The notes beneath the pieces are model-generated. The model searched no databases, was not told where the DNA came from, and saw only the letters and a list, made by a program, of their open reading frames with translations. A stretch of DNA of 64,000 nucleotides. Source: UBA6814 sp040753075 (GTDB lineage: Bacteria; Desulfobacterota; Desulfovibrionia; Desulfovibrionales; Desulfovibrionaceae). The position numbers and the translations under genes are program-made. This document shows, piece after piece, positions 17,967-27,319 of the stretch. Position 1 is the first letter of the stretch; the number at the start of each line of letters is the position of its first letter. The stretch spans positions 1 to 64,000 of the forward strand of contig JBFMHA010000009.1 of the NCBI GenBank assembly GCA_040753075.1, written 5' to 3'.

Positions 17967-18340
17967 GGACGGGCCTCGATGACCACCACGGCGGCGGCCA
18001 CGTCCCGGCCGTGGGTCAGGCTCACCTGGCAGGCGTTGCCGCCCAGTTCGGCCAGCACGTCCAGGGCCCCGCCGGAAAGGTGCAGGTCCGGCTTGCCCGA
18101 GGGCAGTATCCGGACCTCGATGGTGTGGAAGTTCACCCCGCGCCGGAAGCCCGTGCCCAGGGCCTTGGCCGCGGCCTCCTTGGCTGCGAAGCGGGCGGCC
18201 ACGTAGGCGGTGGGGTGGCGCGGCAGGGCCGAGCGCTCGAGGTCGGTGAGCACCCGCCTGAGGAAGCGCTCGCCGTAGCGCTCCAGGCACAGGGCGATGC
18301 GGTCCAGCTCCACCACGTCTATGCCGAGGCCGACGACCAT
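17963..18340 (-). CDS. acpS: Holo-[acyl-carrier-protein] synthase
   Basis: Transfers 4'-phosphopantetheine from CoA to acyl carrier protein. The 125-residue length is typical. The Mg-binding Asp is in [14 protein letters not shown] (Asp8), and the second signature is [15 protein letters not shown], with the Glu ligand. A GGAAGGA Shine-Dalgarno precedes the ATG at 18340. Longer upstream frames would run into pdxJ and lack family similarity. Located 88 bases after pdxJ, as in many proteobacteria. Confidence 0.95.
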   Translation of the reverse strand: MVVGLGIDVVELDRIALCLERYGERFLRRVLTDLERSALPRHPTAYVAARFAAKEAAAKALGTGFRRGVNFHTIEVRILPSGKPDLHLSGGALDVLAELGGNACQVSLTHGRDVAAAVVVIEARP

Positions 18341-18428
18341 GTGTCCTTCCTGGGTCGATATTGGAAGCCGCTCTCCGCCGCCGCCGCCGAATGCTCCTCG
18401 TGTCGCTGGAGACGACCCGCCCGCATCC

Positions 18429-19154
18429 TCAGGGAACGAAGGACCGCACCAGGTCCGCCATCTCCCGCACGGCCTGGGTGATGCCCACATATGCGGCCCG
18501 GGAAACGATGCTGTGCCCGATGGAGTACTCGCAAACGCCCTCCACCCGGGCGAAGGCCAGGACGTTCACGTAGTTGAGCCCGTGCCCCAGGTTGACCGTC
18601 AGGCCCAGGTCCCGGCCCAGGCGGATGCCGGCCAGGATGCGCTCCAGCTCCTTCTTCCGCGCGGACGGGGTGGTTGCGTCGGCATAATGGCCGGTATGGA
18701 TCTCGATGAACTCGCACCCCACCTTGGCCGCGGCCTCCACCTGGCGGGGCTCGGCGTCCACGAACAGGCTGGAGCGGATGCCGGCCTCGTGCAGCGGGGC
18801 CAGGTAATCCTGGAGCCTCTTCTCCCGGCCGGCCACGGCCAGGCCGCCTTCGGTGGTCAGCTCCTGCCGCTTCTCGGGGACCAGGCAGACCAGGTCGGGC
18901 CGCACGGCGAGCGCGATGGACTGCATCTCCGGGGTGGCCGCCATCTCCAGGTTCAGGGAGGTCTTCACGGTCCGGCGCAGGATCTCCACGTCGCGATCCT
19001 GGATGTGCCGGCGGTCCTCCCGGAGGTGGACGATGATGCCCGCGGCTCCGGCCAGTTCGGCCTGGTGCGCGGCGGCCACCGGATCGGGCTCCGCTCCCCG
19101 GCGGGCCTGGCGCAGGGTGGCCACGTGGTCCACGTTCACGGCAAGGGTGGGCAT
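18429..19154 (-). CDS. pdxJ: Pyridoxine 5'-phosphate synthase
   Basis: Last ring-closing step of the DXP-dependent vitamin B6 pathway, joining 3-amino-2-oxopropyl phosphate and 1-deoxyxylulose 5-phosphate. The 241-residue protein begins [20 protein letters not shown], the family N terminus, and has [32 protein letters not shown] and VNLGHGLNY. The ATG at 19154 is preceded by AAGGAGA. It is the first gene of the eight-gene minus-strand operon and has a promoter-like sequence at 19186-19213. Confidence 0.96.
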   Translation of the reverse strand: MPTLAVNVDHVATLRQARRGAEPDPVAAAHQAELAGAAGIIVHLREDRRHIQDRDVEILRRTVKTSLNLEMAATPEMQSIALAVRPDLVCLVPEKRQELTTEGGLAVAGREKRLQDYLAPLHEAGIRSSLFVDAEPRQVEAAAKVGCEFIEIHTGHYADATTPSARKKELERILAGIRLGRDLGLTVNLGHGLNYVNVLAFARVEGVCEYSIGHSIVSRAAYVGITQAVREMADLVRSFVP

Positions 19155-19185
19155 GGGTTTCTCCTTGTGCGGCGATATCCCCGGA

Positions 19186-19213
19186 ATTGTCCGCAACCCC
19201 GGCCGAAAGTCAA
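19186..19213 (-). promoter_or_regulatory. Putative promoter of the pdxJ operon
   Basis: Minus-strand TTGACT (19208-19213) and GACAAT (19186-19191) are 16 bases apart, 32 bases from the pdxJ start. The -10 box matches four of six consensus bases. Confidence 0.45.
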
Positions 19214-19258
19214 GGGAAAAGGGATTAATTCCGGGGCGGGAGAGCAGGGAGCGGACGG

Positions 19259-19298
19259 TTGACGCCCCCCGGGAGGCTTGCGTAGATAGACGCCTCCC
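19259..19298 (+). promoter_or_regulatory. Putative ugd promoter with an overlapping inverted repeat
   Basis: TTGACG (19259-19264) and TAGATA (19283-19288) with an 18-base spacer form a likely promoter. A 7-bp dyad, GGGAGGC (19271-19277) and GCCTCCC (19292-19298), encloses the -10 box. A protein bound there would block transcription, so it is an operator candidate; it could also be an RNA hairpin at the 5' end. Confidence 0.45.
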
Positions 19299-19345
19299 GC
19301 GAACCCGCGGGGTGCAACCGACGATACTGCTCCATGGAGTAACAT

Positions 19346-20692
19346 ATGAACCTGTGCATTGTCGGCACCGGCTACGTGGGCCTGGTCAGCGCGGCCTGCT
19401 TTGCGGAGATGGGCAACACCGTGCGCTGCGTGGACGTGAATCCCGCGGTGGTGGAAGGCCTGCGCCAGGGCCGGGTCCACATCTACGAACCCGGCCTGGA
19501 GGAGCTGGTCAAGCGGAACACGGCCGAGGGCCGCCTGACCTTCACCACGGACATCGCCGAGGGGCTGTCCGACGCGCTCTTCGCCTTCATCTGCGTGGGC
19601 ACGCCCTCGGGCGCGGACGGGCGCTGCGACCTGTCCTACGTCCACCAGGTGGCCCGGGACATCGGCCGGGCCATGGCCGGCTATCTCATCGTGGTGGACA
19701 AGTCCACGGTGCCGGTGGGCACCGCCGACGCGGTGCGCGGCATCCTCGCCGAGGAGCTGAAGGCCCGCGGCGCGGACCTGGAGTACGACGTGGTGTCCAA
19801 CCCCGAGTTCCTCAAGGAGGGCGACGCGGTCTCCGACTTCATGAAGCCCGACCGGGTGGTGGTGGGCACGGACAACGTCCGGGTGGCCGAACTCATGAAG
19901 GCCCTGTACGCTCCCTTCGCCCGCAGCCGGGAGAAGCTCGTGGTCATGGGCGTGAAGAGCGCGGAGATGACCAAGTACGCGGCCAACTGCCTGCTGGCCG
20001 CCAAGATATCCTTCATCAACGAGATCGCCGGGCTGTGCGAACGGGTGGGCGCGGACGTCCGCGAGGTGCGCATCGGCATCGGCTCGGACCACCGCATCGG
20101 CTACCACTTCATCTATCCCGGCGTTGGCTACGGCGGGTCCTGCTTCCCCAAGGACGTGAAGGCCCTCATCAACACCGCCCGGGAGAACGGCTGCGAGCCG
20201 TCCCTGCTGGCCGCGGTGGACGCGGTGAACACCGCCCAGAAGGGCGCGCTCTCGGCCAAGATCGAGGCCCATTTCGCCTCCAGGGGCGGGGTGGCGGGCA
20301 AGACCCTGGCCCTCTGGGGCCTGGCCTTCAAGGCCAACACCGACGACGTGCGCGAGGCGCCCGCCCTGGAGATGGTGCGCCGGCTCACGGCCCAGGGCAT
20401 GAAGGTGACGGCGTACGACCCGGTGGCCGGCCCCAACGCCGCCCGGGAGTTGGCGGACTGCCCCGGGTTCCGTCTGGCCGAGAGCCAATACGCGGCCCTG
20501 GAGGGGGCCGACGCCCTGGCCGTGGTCACCGAGTGGAACCAGTTCCGCAACCCGGACTTCGGACGCATCGGCAAGGCGCTCTCGGAGCGGGCGCTCTTCG
20601 ACGGCCGCAACCTCTATGCGCCCGCCTTCCTGGCCGAGCAGGGCTTCACCTACTACGGCATCGGCCTGGCCCCGGTGCGGCCCCGGGCCTAG
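19346..20692 (+). CDS. ugd: UDP-glucose 6-dehydrogenase
   Basis: Oxidises UDP-glucose to UDP-glucuronate with two NAD+, for polysaccharide or LPS precursors. The 448-residue protein has an N-terminal Rossmann domain ([20 protein letters not shown]), the middle dimer domain, and the catalytic Cys266 in [12 protein letters not shown]. The C-terminal UDP-binding domain includes [18 protein letters not shown]. All key residues are visible. It is a single-gene unit between a promoter and a strong terminator. No capsule genes are adjacent; two glycosyltransferases lie at 43.5 kb. Confidence 0.96.
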   Translation: MNLCIVGTGYVGLVSAACFAEMGNTVRCVDVNPAVVEGLRQGRVHIYEPGLEELVKRNTAEGRLTFTTDIAEGLSDALFAFICVGTPSGADGRCDLSYVHQVARDIGRAMAGYLIVVDKSTVPVGTADAVRGILAEELKARGADLEYDVVSNPEFLKEGDAVSDFMKPDRVVVGTDNVRVAELMKALYAPFARSREKLVVMGVKSAEMTKYAANCLLAAKISFINEIAGLCERVGADVREVRIGIGSDHRIGYHFIYPGVGYGGSCFPKDVKALINTARENGCEPSLLAAVDAVNTAQKGALSAKIEAHFASRGGVAGKTLALWGLAFKANTDDVREAPALEMVRRLTAQGMKVTAYDPVAGPNAARELADCPGFRLAESQYAALEGADALAVVTEWNQFRNPDFGRIGKALSERALFDGRNLYAPAFLAEQGFTYYGIGLAPVRPRA

Positions 20693-20713
20693 GGCCGCCA
20701 GCGACCGCAAAGA

Positions 20714-20743
20714 AAAAGCCCCGGCCAGGCGGCCGGGGCTTTT
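20714..20743 (+). terminator. Intrinsic terminator after ugd (likely bidirectional)
   Basis: AAAAGCCCCGGCC and GGCCGGGGCTTTT form a 13-bp stem with a four-base loop. Because A and T tracts flank both sides it can also stop transcription of the convergent minus-strand small gene. Confidence 0.9.
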
Positions 20744-20764
20744 CTCATCGCCGGGGTCCGGGCG

Positions 20765-20986
20765 TCAGGACTTGCAGGCGCAGCGCTGGCAGGAGCGCAA
20801 CTGAAGCTCCTGGACGATGAGGCGCTCGTACTCGAAGGATGCCGCGGCAGGGCCGGCGGCTTCCTCCTCCAGGAACCGCTCCAGGTACTGGGTCTCCTCC
20901 CAGAAATCGAGCAGTTCGTCGTCGCCCAGGGTCTTGATCTGTTCCTCGATGGGAAAATTCATGGAAGTCGGCAGGAATTGGGCCAT
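20765..20986 (-). CDS. Small acidic protein with a CxxCxC tail, function unknown
   Basis: A 73-residue protein not assigned to a family. It is acidic and helical in the middle and ends in SCQRCACKS, with Cys66, Cys69 and Cys71, which could hold a metal. An AAGGAG Shine-Dalgarno eight to nine bases upstream supports the ATG at 20986; a second ATG eight codons in is possible. It is divergent from cheW and ends at the shared terminator after ugd. Conservation outside this window would decide whether it is real; coding bias in the third position supports it. Confidence 0.6.
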   Translation of the reverse strand: MAQFLPTSMNFPIEEQIKTLGDDELLDFWEETQYLERFLEEEAAGPAAASFEYERLIVQELQLRSCQRCACKS

Positions 20987-21215
20987 GCGGGATTCGCTCC
21001 TTGGCGGACGTCCGGCCGGGGCCGCGTCCATTGCTGCGGACACACTAGCCCAGGCCGGCGGCCATGGCAACCGCCCGGCCGGAAGCCGGCCCCGTTGCTC
21101 TAACATCTTGTTGCAAGCGGGAAAAAATGGGTTTACCTTGATAAGGGCTGAACGCCTCGTATCCCCTACCAGCCGCCCGCCCCGAGGCCGGGCGACAAAC
21201 CAGGGAGAAGCCGCC

Positions 21216-21692
21216 GTGGAAGAGACCCAGGTGAAGAAAGATGCCGAGTTGATGCAGCTCGTTACCTTCAGCATCGGCGATGAAGAGTTCGGAGTGGACA
21301 TCCTCAAGGTGCAGGAGATCATCCGCACCATGGAGATCACCAAGGTGCCCAAGGCCCCGCCCTTCGTGGAGGGCGTCATCAACCTGCGCGGCAACGTGAT
21401 CCCCATCATCGACCTGCGCAAGCGGTTCGGCCTGGACACCCGCAAGCACGACAAGCACACCCGGATCATCGTCATCGAGATCAACAACATGATCGTGGGC
21501 TTCGTGGTGGACTCGGTGTCCGAGGTGCTGCGCATCCCCTCCAGCACCGTGGAGCCCCCGCCGCCGGTGGTGGCCGGGCTGGAGTCCGAGTACATCAGCG
21601 GGGTGGGCAAGCTGGAGGACCGGCTGCTCATCCTCCTGGACCTGGACCGGCTGCTCTCCTCAGAGGAGCATGATATCCTGGCCCAGGTCTAG
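21216..21692 (+). CDS. cheW: Chemotaxis coupling protein CheW
   Basis: Adaptor of 158 residues linking CheA and chemoreceptors. The CheW SH3-like fold covers nearly the whole chain, with LMQLVTFSIGDEEFGVDI, the conserved INLRGNVIPIIDLRKRFG and GFVVDSVSEVLRI. The start is GTG, with GGGAGAAG upstream; longer frames would include non-coding DNA. It is monocistronic, closed by a strong terminator. No cheA, receptor or flagellar gene is adjacent, so it may serve an array encoded elsewhere. Confidence 0.93.
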   Translation: MEETQVKKDAELMQLVTFSIGDEEFGVDILKVQEIIRTMEITKVPKAPPFVEGVINLRGNVIPIIDLRKRFGLDTRKHDKHTRIIVIEINNMIVGFVVDSVSEVLRIPSSTVEPPPPVVAGLESEYISGVGKLEDRLLILLDLDRLLSSEEHDILAQV

Positions 21693-21718
21693 CAGCTCCG
21701 CCAACCTTAGCGCCCAGG

Positions 21719-21753
21719 GCCGCCCGTCCGCTTCGGCGGACGGTGCGGCTTTT
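21719..21753 (+). terminator. Intrinsic terminator after cheW
   Basis: CCGTCCGC and GCGGACGG pair around a TTCG tetraloop. The stem is extended after a one-base bulge by GCCGC/GCGGC and followed by four T. It overlaps the first codons of the longest possible mfd frame, which argues for a later mfd start. Confidence 0.88.
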
Positions 21754-21775
21754 CACTTTCCGAGGTTTCCCTGCC

Positions 21776-24700
21776 GTGTTGTTTCCTCCAGAGCTTCGTG
21801 ATCTGCTGACCCGGCCCGGCCAGGTCCGCAGCGTGTACAAGAGCGGCCCGGCCACCCAGGCCGCGGTGGCCTGCGGCCTGCTGTCCCTGGGCCGCAGCGT
21901 GGTGGTGGTGGTCCCGGGCGAGGCCGAGTTGGCGGCATTGCGCAGCCTGCTCGATCTCTTCAGCCCAGGAGGCGGCGCCGGCTTGGCCCTGCCCCCCGGG
22001 GCCGGCCCCTGGTCGGTCTTTCCGTCCTATGGCGCGGGCCGGATCGAGGCCCGCTCCTGGACCGCCCGCTGGGCCGCGCTCTACGGCCTGGCCTTCGGCC
22101 GCGGCCCGCGCGGGGCGCTGCTCACGGTGGACAACCTGCTGGCCAAGTGGCCCGCGCCAGAAGTCCTGGCCGGGTGCAGCCTGGAGTTGGCCAAGGGCCA
22201 GGACATGCCGCCGGGCCGGCTCCTGGAGCAGCTCGCGGCCTGGGGCTACGAACGGGTGCGCATGGTGACCCGGCCGGGCGAGGCCGCCCTGCGCGGCGAC
22301 ATCCTGGACGTGCATCCCGCGGGATACGACGAACCCCTGCGCCTGGAGTTCTTCGGCGACACCCTGGACGGCCTGCGCAGCTTCGACCCGGCCACCCAGC
22401 GCTCCCGCCAGGAGGTGGCGCAGGCGGTGTTCCTGCCCGCCACCCCGTCTCCCTCCCTGCCCGAACTGCTCGAACCCGCGGCGGAAAAGTGGCGGAAGCA
22501 CAAGGCCGTGGGCGAACTGTCCCCGCAGGCCCTGGAGGAGCTGACACGACTGGCCGAGTCCGGAGGCGCGGCGCACCCCGGCCTGTACTACCAGGATTCC
22601 GTCCTTCTCAGCGGCTGGCTGCCCCAGGACGCGGTCTGGCTCCTGTGCGGGGCAGGGCAGTTGCGCACCCGGCTGGAGGAGGCCGAGTGGGACTGGAGCC
22701 GGTGGCTGGAGGAGGAGTGGCGCGCCGGCTCCCGGCGCTGGCCGCGGGGCGCGCTCATCCAGACCGCCGAGGGCGCGCGCAAGTCGTGGATGGACCGCAG
22801 CCAGGTGCTCTTCGAGGACCTGACCATGGGCGCGGAGCGAAAGGGCCTGGACCTGCCCGAGCGCGCCCTGCACGAGTTCGCCGAACTGTTCTGGAAGCCC
22901 GAGCACAAGGAGCGGCCCTGGCACGCCCTGGTCGAGGCCATGAAGGCCTGGGAGCGGGAGCGGCCCCAGGTGCTCCTGTCCTTCCGCTCCGAGGGCGCGC
23001 GCAAGAAGTTCCTCACCCTGGCCGGCCAGGAGGGCGTGCTCCCGGCCACGGCCTACCGGCCGGACTCCCGGGGCCTGTTCGCCCTGGTCTCGCCCCTGCG
23101 CAAGGGATTCGAACTGGCCTGGAGCGGCGCCCTGGTCCTGTCCGAGGACGTGCTCCAGCCCCGGCCCGCCGAGGCCCGGCCCGGCCGGGACAAGGCCTTC
23201 AAGGGCCTGGCCGAGCACGACGACCTGACCCCCAACGACCTGCTGGTGCACCGCGACTGGGGGGTATGCCGCTTCGACTCCCTGACCCGGCTCACCGTGG
23301 GCAGCGTCACCGGCGACTACCTCCTTCTGCGTTTTGCAGGCGACGACAGGCTCTACCTGCCCGTGGACCGCATGAACCTGGTGCAGCGCTACAAGGGGCC
23401 GGACGGCGCGGCCCCGGCCCTGGACCGGCTGGGCGGGGCAAGCTTCGCCCGCACCAAGGGCAGGGTGCGCAAGGCCCTGGAGAAGGTGGCCCAGGAGCTG
23501 GTGGAGATGTACGCCTACCGCCGGGTGGCCAAGGGATTCGCCTACGGTCCGCTCAACGAGTTGTTCTGGGAGTTCGAGGCCTCCTTCGGGTTCGAGGAGA
23601 CCCCGGACCAGGGGCGGGCCATCGCCGAGGTGCTGGAGGACATGGGCCAGTCCGAGCCCATGGACCGCCTGGTCTGCGGCGACGTGGGCTTCGGCAAGAC
23701 CGAGGTGGCCATGCGCGCCGCATTCCGCGCCGCCCTGGACGGCAAGCAGGTGGCGCTCTTGTGCCCCACCACGGTGCTCGCCGAGCAGCACTACCAGAAC
23801 TTCAAGCGGCGCTTGAAGGATTTCCCCATCAGCGTGGCCATGCTCTCCCGCTTCGTGACCAAGGAGCGGCAGAAGGCGGTGCTGGCCGCCGCGGCCAAGG
23901 GCCGGGTGGATATCCTCATCGGCACCCACCGCCTGCTCTCCAAGGACGTGGCCCTGCCCAACCTGGGCCTTCTGGTGCTGGACGAGGAGCAGCGCTTCGG
24001 GGTCAAGCACAAGGAGCGGCTCAAGCAGTACCGCAAGACCATCGACGTGCTCACCCTGACCGCCACCCCCATCCCCCGCACCCTGCAGCTCTCCCTGGCC
24101 GGGCTGCGCGGCCTGTCGGTCATCGAGACCCCGCCGGTGGACCGCAAGCCGGTGGCCACCTGCCTCATCGAGCGCGACGACGCCGAACTGTCCCGCATCG
24201 TGCAGCGCGAGCTGGACCGCCAGGGCCAGGTGTTCTGGGTGCACAACCGGGTGCAGGGCCTGGAGGAGGTGGTCTCCTACGTGCGCCGCCTGGCCCCGGG
24301 CGCCCGGGTGGGCATGGCCCACGGCCAGATGTCCGAACGCGCCCTGGAAGAGGCCATGCACCAGTTCTGGCACGGCGAGCTGGACATCCTGGTGTGCACC
24401 GCCATCATCGAGTCCGGCCTGGATTTCCCCCGGGCCAACACCCTGGTTGTGGACTCGGCCCACATGTTCGGCCTGGGCCAGCTCTACCAGCTCCGCGGCC
24501 GGGTGGGCCGCTCCGAGCGCCAGGCCTTCGCCTGCTTCGTGATCCCCAGCCTGGACCATCTGCCCGAACCCGCCCGCAAGCGGCTCCAGGTGATCCTGGA
24601 CATGGACTACCTGGGGGCCGGGTTCCAGATCGCCATGGAGGACCTGCGCCTGCGCGGCGCGGGCAACATCCTGGGCGAGGCCCAGTCCGGAGTGGCGGCC

Positions 24701-25237
24701 AAGGTGGGCCTGGACCTCTACCTGGAGATGCTCGAAGAGGAGGTGCGGCGGCAGCGCGGGGAGGGGGCCAGGGCCGAGCACGTGGAGCCGGAGCTGACCA
24801 TCGGCTTCCCGGCCCGGCTGCCCGAGAGCTACATAGGCGACTCCCGGGAGCGCCTCGCCCTGTACAAGTCCCTGTCCTCGGCCGTGGACCGGCGCGCGCT
24901 GGAGGAGGCCGCCGAGGAGATCCGGGACCGCTTCGGCCCGCTTCCCGCCGAGGCCGAGTCCTTCGTGGCCGTGCTCAAGCTCAAGCGCCTCCTGTCCCGG
25001 CTGCGGGTGGTCGCGGCCGACCTCTATCCGGGCCGGGCGGTGCTGACTTGGAAGGAGGACGATGCGGGGGTGGACCCGGCGGCGCTCCTGCCCTGGGTAT
25101 CGGCCCGGCCGGGCAACGCCCGGCTCATGCCGCCGGCGCGATTGGAGTTGCGCATTCCCGAAAAGGGGACTATCCGCGAGTCCATGCAGCACGTGGAAGA
25201 CGAACTGGGCGTCCTGCTCCCGGAGGCCATGGCGTGA
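21776..25237 (+). CDS. mfd: Transcription-repair coupling factor Mfd
   Basis: Removes RNA polymerase stalled at DNA lesions and recruits UvrAB. About 1153 residues. The order is UvrB-homology domains (1-~400), the polymerase-interaction domain (region of NDLLVHRDWGVCRFDSLTRL), and SF2 translocase motifs: GDVGFGKTEVAMRA (Walker A, about residue 635), LDEEQRFG and TATPIPRTLQ. RGRVGRSERQAFA comes next, with the TRCF C-terminal domain last. The GTG at 21776 is preferred over a GTG at 21743 because the latter lies inside the cheW terminator; a GAGG lies ten bases upstream of the chosen start. Its stop overlaps the next gene (GTGA). Confidence 0.96.
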   Translation: MLFPPELRDLLTRPGQVRSVYKSGPATQAAVACGLLSLGRSVVVVVPGEAELAALRSLLDLFSPGGGAGLALPPGAGPWSVFPSYGAGRIEARSWTARWAALYGLAFGRGPRGALLTVDNLLAKWPAPEVLAGCSLELAKGQDMPPGRLLEQLAAWGYERVRMVTRPGEAALRGDILDVHPAGYDEPLRLEFFGDTLDGLRSFDPATQRSRQEVAQAVFLPATPSPSLPELLEPAAEKWRKHKAVGELSPQALEELTRLAESGGAAHPGLYYQDSVLLSGWLPQDAVWLLCGAGQLRTRLEEAEWDWSRWLEEEWRAGSRRWPRGALIQTAEGARKSWMDRSQVLFEDLTMGAERKGLDLPERALHEFAELFWKPEHKERPWHALVEAMKAWERERPQVLLSFRSEGARKKFLTLAGQEGVLPATAYRPDSRGLFALVSPLRKGFELAWSGALVLSEDVLQPRPAEARPGRDKAFKGLAEHDDLTPNDLLVHRDWGVCRFDSLTRLTVGSVTGDYLLLRFAGDDRLYLPVDRMNLVQRYKGPDGAAPALDRLGGASFARTKGRVRKALEKVAQELVEMYAYRRVAKGFAYGPLNELFWEFEASFGFEETPDQGRAIAEVLEDMGQSEPMDRLVCGDVGFGKTEVAMRAAFRAALDGKQVALLCPTTVLAEQHYQNFKRRLKDFPISVAMLSRFVTKERQKAVLAAAAKGRVDILIGTHRLLSKDVALPNLGLLVLDEEQRFGVKHKERLKQYRKTIDVLTLTATPIPRTLQLSLAGLRGLSVIETPPVDRKPVATCLIERDDAELSRIVQRELDRQGQVFWVHNRVQGLEEVVSYVRRLAPGARVGMAHGQMSERALEEAMHQFWHGELDILVCTAIIESGLDFPRANTLVVDSAHMFGLGQLYQLRGRVGRSERQAFACFVIPSLDHLPEPARKRLQVILDMDYLGAGFQIAMEDLRLRGAGNILGEAQSGVAAKVGLDLYLEMLEEEVRRQRGEGARAEHVEPELTIGFPARLPESYIGDSRERLALYKSLSSAVDRRALEEAAEEIRDRFGPLPAEAESFVAVLKLKRLLSRLRVVAADLYPGRAVLTWKEDDAGVDPAALLPWVSARPGNARLMPPARLELRIPEKGTIRESMQHVEDELGVLLPEAMA

Positions 25238-26202
25238 CATCCCTCCTCCGCTCCGCCGGGGCGGCCGCCCTGGCCCTGGTCCTGGTCCTGGCCGCCTGCA
25301 CCCGCAGCCCCGAGGAGAAGGGGGTGGTGGCCAAGGTCAACGGCCGCCCCATCACCCTGCAGCAGCTCGAGATGCGGCACAGCTTCTCCGCCCTTTCCGG
25401 CCCCGGGGAGAACAACCCCACGGTGGCCCGGCTGCAGGAGGAATACGGCCAGGTGCTTGGCGGGCTGGTGGTGCTGGAGCTGGTGGCGCAATCCCTGGAG
25501 AAGCGGGGCATCCCAGTCGCCGACGAGGAGCTGGGCAAGGCCGAGGCCGAGATACGGGCCGACTATCCCGAAGGGGCCTTTGAACAGGTTTTGGTGGAGG
25601 AGTACATCGACCTGGCCACCTGGCGACAGCAGCTGCGCTCCCGCCTGGCGGTGGAGAAATTCTTCCGAGAGGTGCTCCGGCCGGAGATCAAGCTCGACTA
25701 CCAGGAGGCCGAGGCCTATTACAAGGAGCACATCCACGACTTCTATCTGCCGCCCCGGGTGCGCTTCGTCATGCTGCGCGGCCCCAGCCTGGCGCTGGTG
25801 GACCAGGCGGTGGAGGCGCTGGGACAGTCCCTGGACCTGGCCGCGGTGAACGAGAAGCTCCCCCAGGTCCAGGCGCAGGACCTCAAGATGCGCGAGGACC
25901 GGCTGCCGTCGGCCTGGCGCGGCGCGCTCAAGGGCCTGGACCCGGGACAGGCCAGCCAGTCCCTGGCCGACCGCGACGGGTTCACCCGGCTCATCCTGCT
26001 GGAGAACACTCCGGCCAAGGTCCTGGACCCCTCCCGGGCGTACCCCCTGGTGGAGAAGGTCCTGGTGGAGCAGAAGCTGGGCCAGGCCTTCGACGCCTGG
26101 CTCACCGCCCAACTGGCCACCGCGGACATCCGGGTCACGCCGCTGCTCTCCCTGTCCCAGCCGCAGTCCGTCCAGCCCGACAGCAACGCCACGGCCCAGT
26201 GA
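25234..26202 (+). CDS. SurA/PpiC-like lipoprotein chaperone
   Basis: A 322-residue predicted lipoprotein. The signal peptide ends in a lipobox LAAC (Cys22). The next region, VVAKVNGRPITLQQLEMRH, is the start of a SurA N-terminal-like domain. A weak parvulin-like region follows from about residue 165 but lacks clear catalytic motifs, so it may be a chaperone rather than an active isomerase. It starts with a GTG overlapping the mfd stop, so it is co-transcribed with mfd and precedes a second SurA-like gene. The likely site is the periplasmic side of a membrane, assisting outer-membrane protein folding; that role is inference. Confidence 0.75.
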   Translation: MTSLLRSAGAAALALVLVLAACTRSPEEKGVVAKVNGRPITLQQLEMRHSFSALSGPGENNPTVARLQEEYGQVLGGLVVLELVAQSLEKRGIPVADEELGKAEAEIRADYPEGAFEQVLVEEYIDLATWRQQLRSRLAVEKFFREVLRPEIKLDYQEAEAYYKEHIHDFYLPPRVRFVMLRGPSLALVDQAVEALGQSLDLAAVNEKLPQVQAQDLKMREDRLPSAWRGALKGLDPGQASQSLADRDGFTRLILLENTPAKVLDPSRAYPLVEKVLVEQKLGQAFDAWLTAQLATADIRVTPLLSLSQPQSVQPDSNATAQ

Positions 26203-26312
26203 CCAAAGGGCGTCGCTCGGCCGTGCGACGATTGCATGTCTTCCAAAAACAGACTACCACAGGTGCGGCTCGGCCCGCCGGCCGCGTCTCAGCTTGCCCG
26301 GAGGAGGCGACC

Positions 26313-27257
26313 TTGCAGCGAACCCCGCGTCTTCTAGCCGTCCTTGCCCTGACCCTTCTCATCCTGTCCGCCGCGCCGGCCCGCTCCGCCGAGGTGGTGG
26401 ACCGCATCGTGGCCGTGGTCAACGGCGAGATCATCACTCTCTTCGACCTCAACGAGCGGCTGCGGCCCGTATTGGACCAGTTCAAGGACCGCCAGATCTC
26501 GGACGCGGACAAGGAGGCCATCCTCAAGTTCAAGCGCGACATCCTCCAGAAGCTCATCGACGACATCCTCCTGGAGCAGGAGATCAAGAAGTTCGGCATC
26601 ACCGCCTCGGACGTGGAGGTGGAGAACCAGATCCTGGCCTTCAAGGACGAGCACAAGCTCACCGAGGAGGCCCTGGTCGAACAGCTCAAGCTGGAGAAGA
26701 TGACCCGCCAGGAGTTCGCGGACAAGATGCGCAAGGACATCCTGCGCCAGCGCCTGCTCGGAGCCATGGTCCGGCGCAAGGTGGTGGTCACCTCCGAAGA
26801 GGTGGCGCGCTACTATGAAGAACACAAGCAGGACTTCGCCAAGGACCGCTCCGTGCATCTGGCCCTCGTACTGCTTCCTCCGGGCCAGCCCGCCGCCCCC
26901 CTGCGGGAGCGCATCGCCAAGGGGGAGATATCCTTCGCCGAGGCGGCCGACGCCTACTCCGAGGGGCCGGGCAAGGGGCAGGGCGGAGACATCGGGGTCC
27001 TGGAGTGGAAGAGCCTGGCGCAGGAATGGCGCAAGGCCCTGGAGGGCGTGGCCCCAGGCGACATGAGCCAGCCCTTCGCCATCAGCGGCCGCGAGGCCTT
27101 GCTCAGCCTGCGGTCCATGGACTCCGGGGACGCCCAGAGTCTGTCGGACATCGAAAAGGAAATCCGCGACAGGATTTACTCTTCAAGGATCCAGGAGCGC
27201 TTCGAAGAATACATGCAGGAGCTCCGGTCCAAGGCGGTCATCGAGAACAAGCTGTAG
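26313..27257 (+). CDS. SurA-type periplasmic peptidyl-prolyl isomerase/chaperone
   Basis: A 314-residue secreted protein. A TTG start (26313) is supported by GGAGG five bases upstream and gives an N-terminal signal peptide, with the hydrophobic core LLAVLALTLLILSAA and a probable cleavage near ARSA. The mature part begins VVDRIVAVVNGEIITLFDLN, the SurA N-terminal signature. A single parvulin-like domain follows at about 170-270 (AADAYSEGPGKGQGGDIGVL). E. coli SurA has two parvulin domains; this one has one. It follows the lipoprotein paralogue by 110 bases. Confidence 0.85.
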   Translation: MQRTPRLLAVLALTLLILSAAPARSAEVVDRIVAVVNGEIITLFDLNERLRPVLDQFKDRQISDADKEAILKFKRDILQKLIDDILLEQEIKKFGITASDVEVENQILAFKDEHKLTEEALVEQLKLEKMTRQEFADKMRKDILRQRLLGAMVRRKVVVTSEEVARYYEEHKQDFAKDRSVHLALVLLPPGQPAAPLRERIAKGEISFAEAADAYSEGPGKGQGGDIGVLEWKSLAQEWRKALEGVAPGDMSQPFAISGREALLSLRSMDSGDAQSLSDIEKEIRDRIYSSRIQERFEEYMQELRSKAVIENKL

Positions 27258-27319
27258 CGCCCGGCCCGGAGCGCTTCGCTCCGGCCGGCGCAAGGCCCGG
27301 AAACACGGCGGAGAAGGGC

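Noticed and set aside
18376..18392. CCG trinucleotide run between pdxJ and acpS
   Set aside because: Only a few units in very GC-rich DNA; not a convincing phase-variable repeat.
21743..21775. Start of mfd at the GTG at 21743
   Set aside because: These codons are part of the cheW terminator stem; the GTG at 21776 has GAGG upstream and fits better.
21707..25240. A 1177-codon open frame on the minus strand opposite mfd
   Set aside because: It is a mirror of mfd; no motif, no Shine-Dalgarno, and mfd has all expected helicase motifs.
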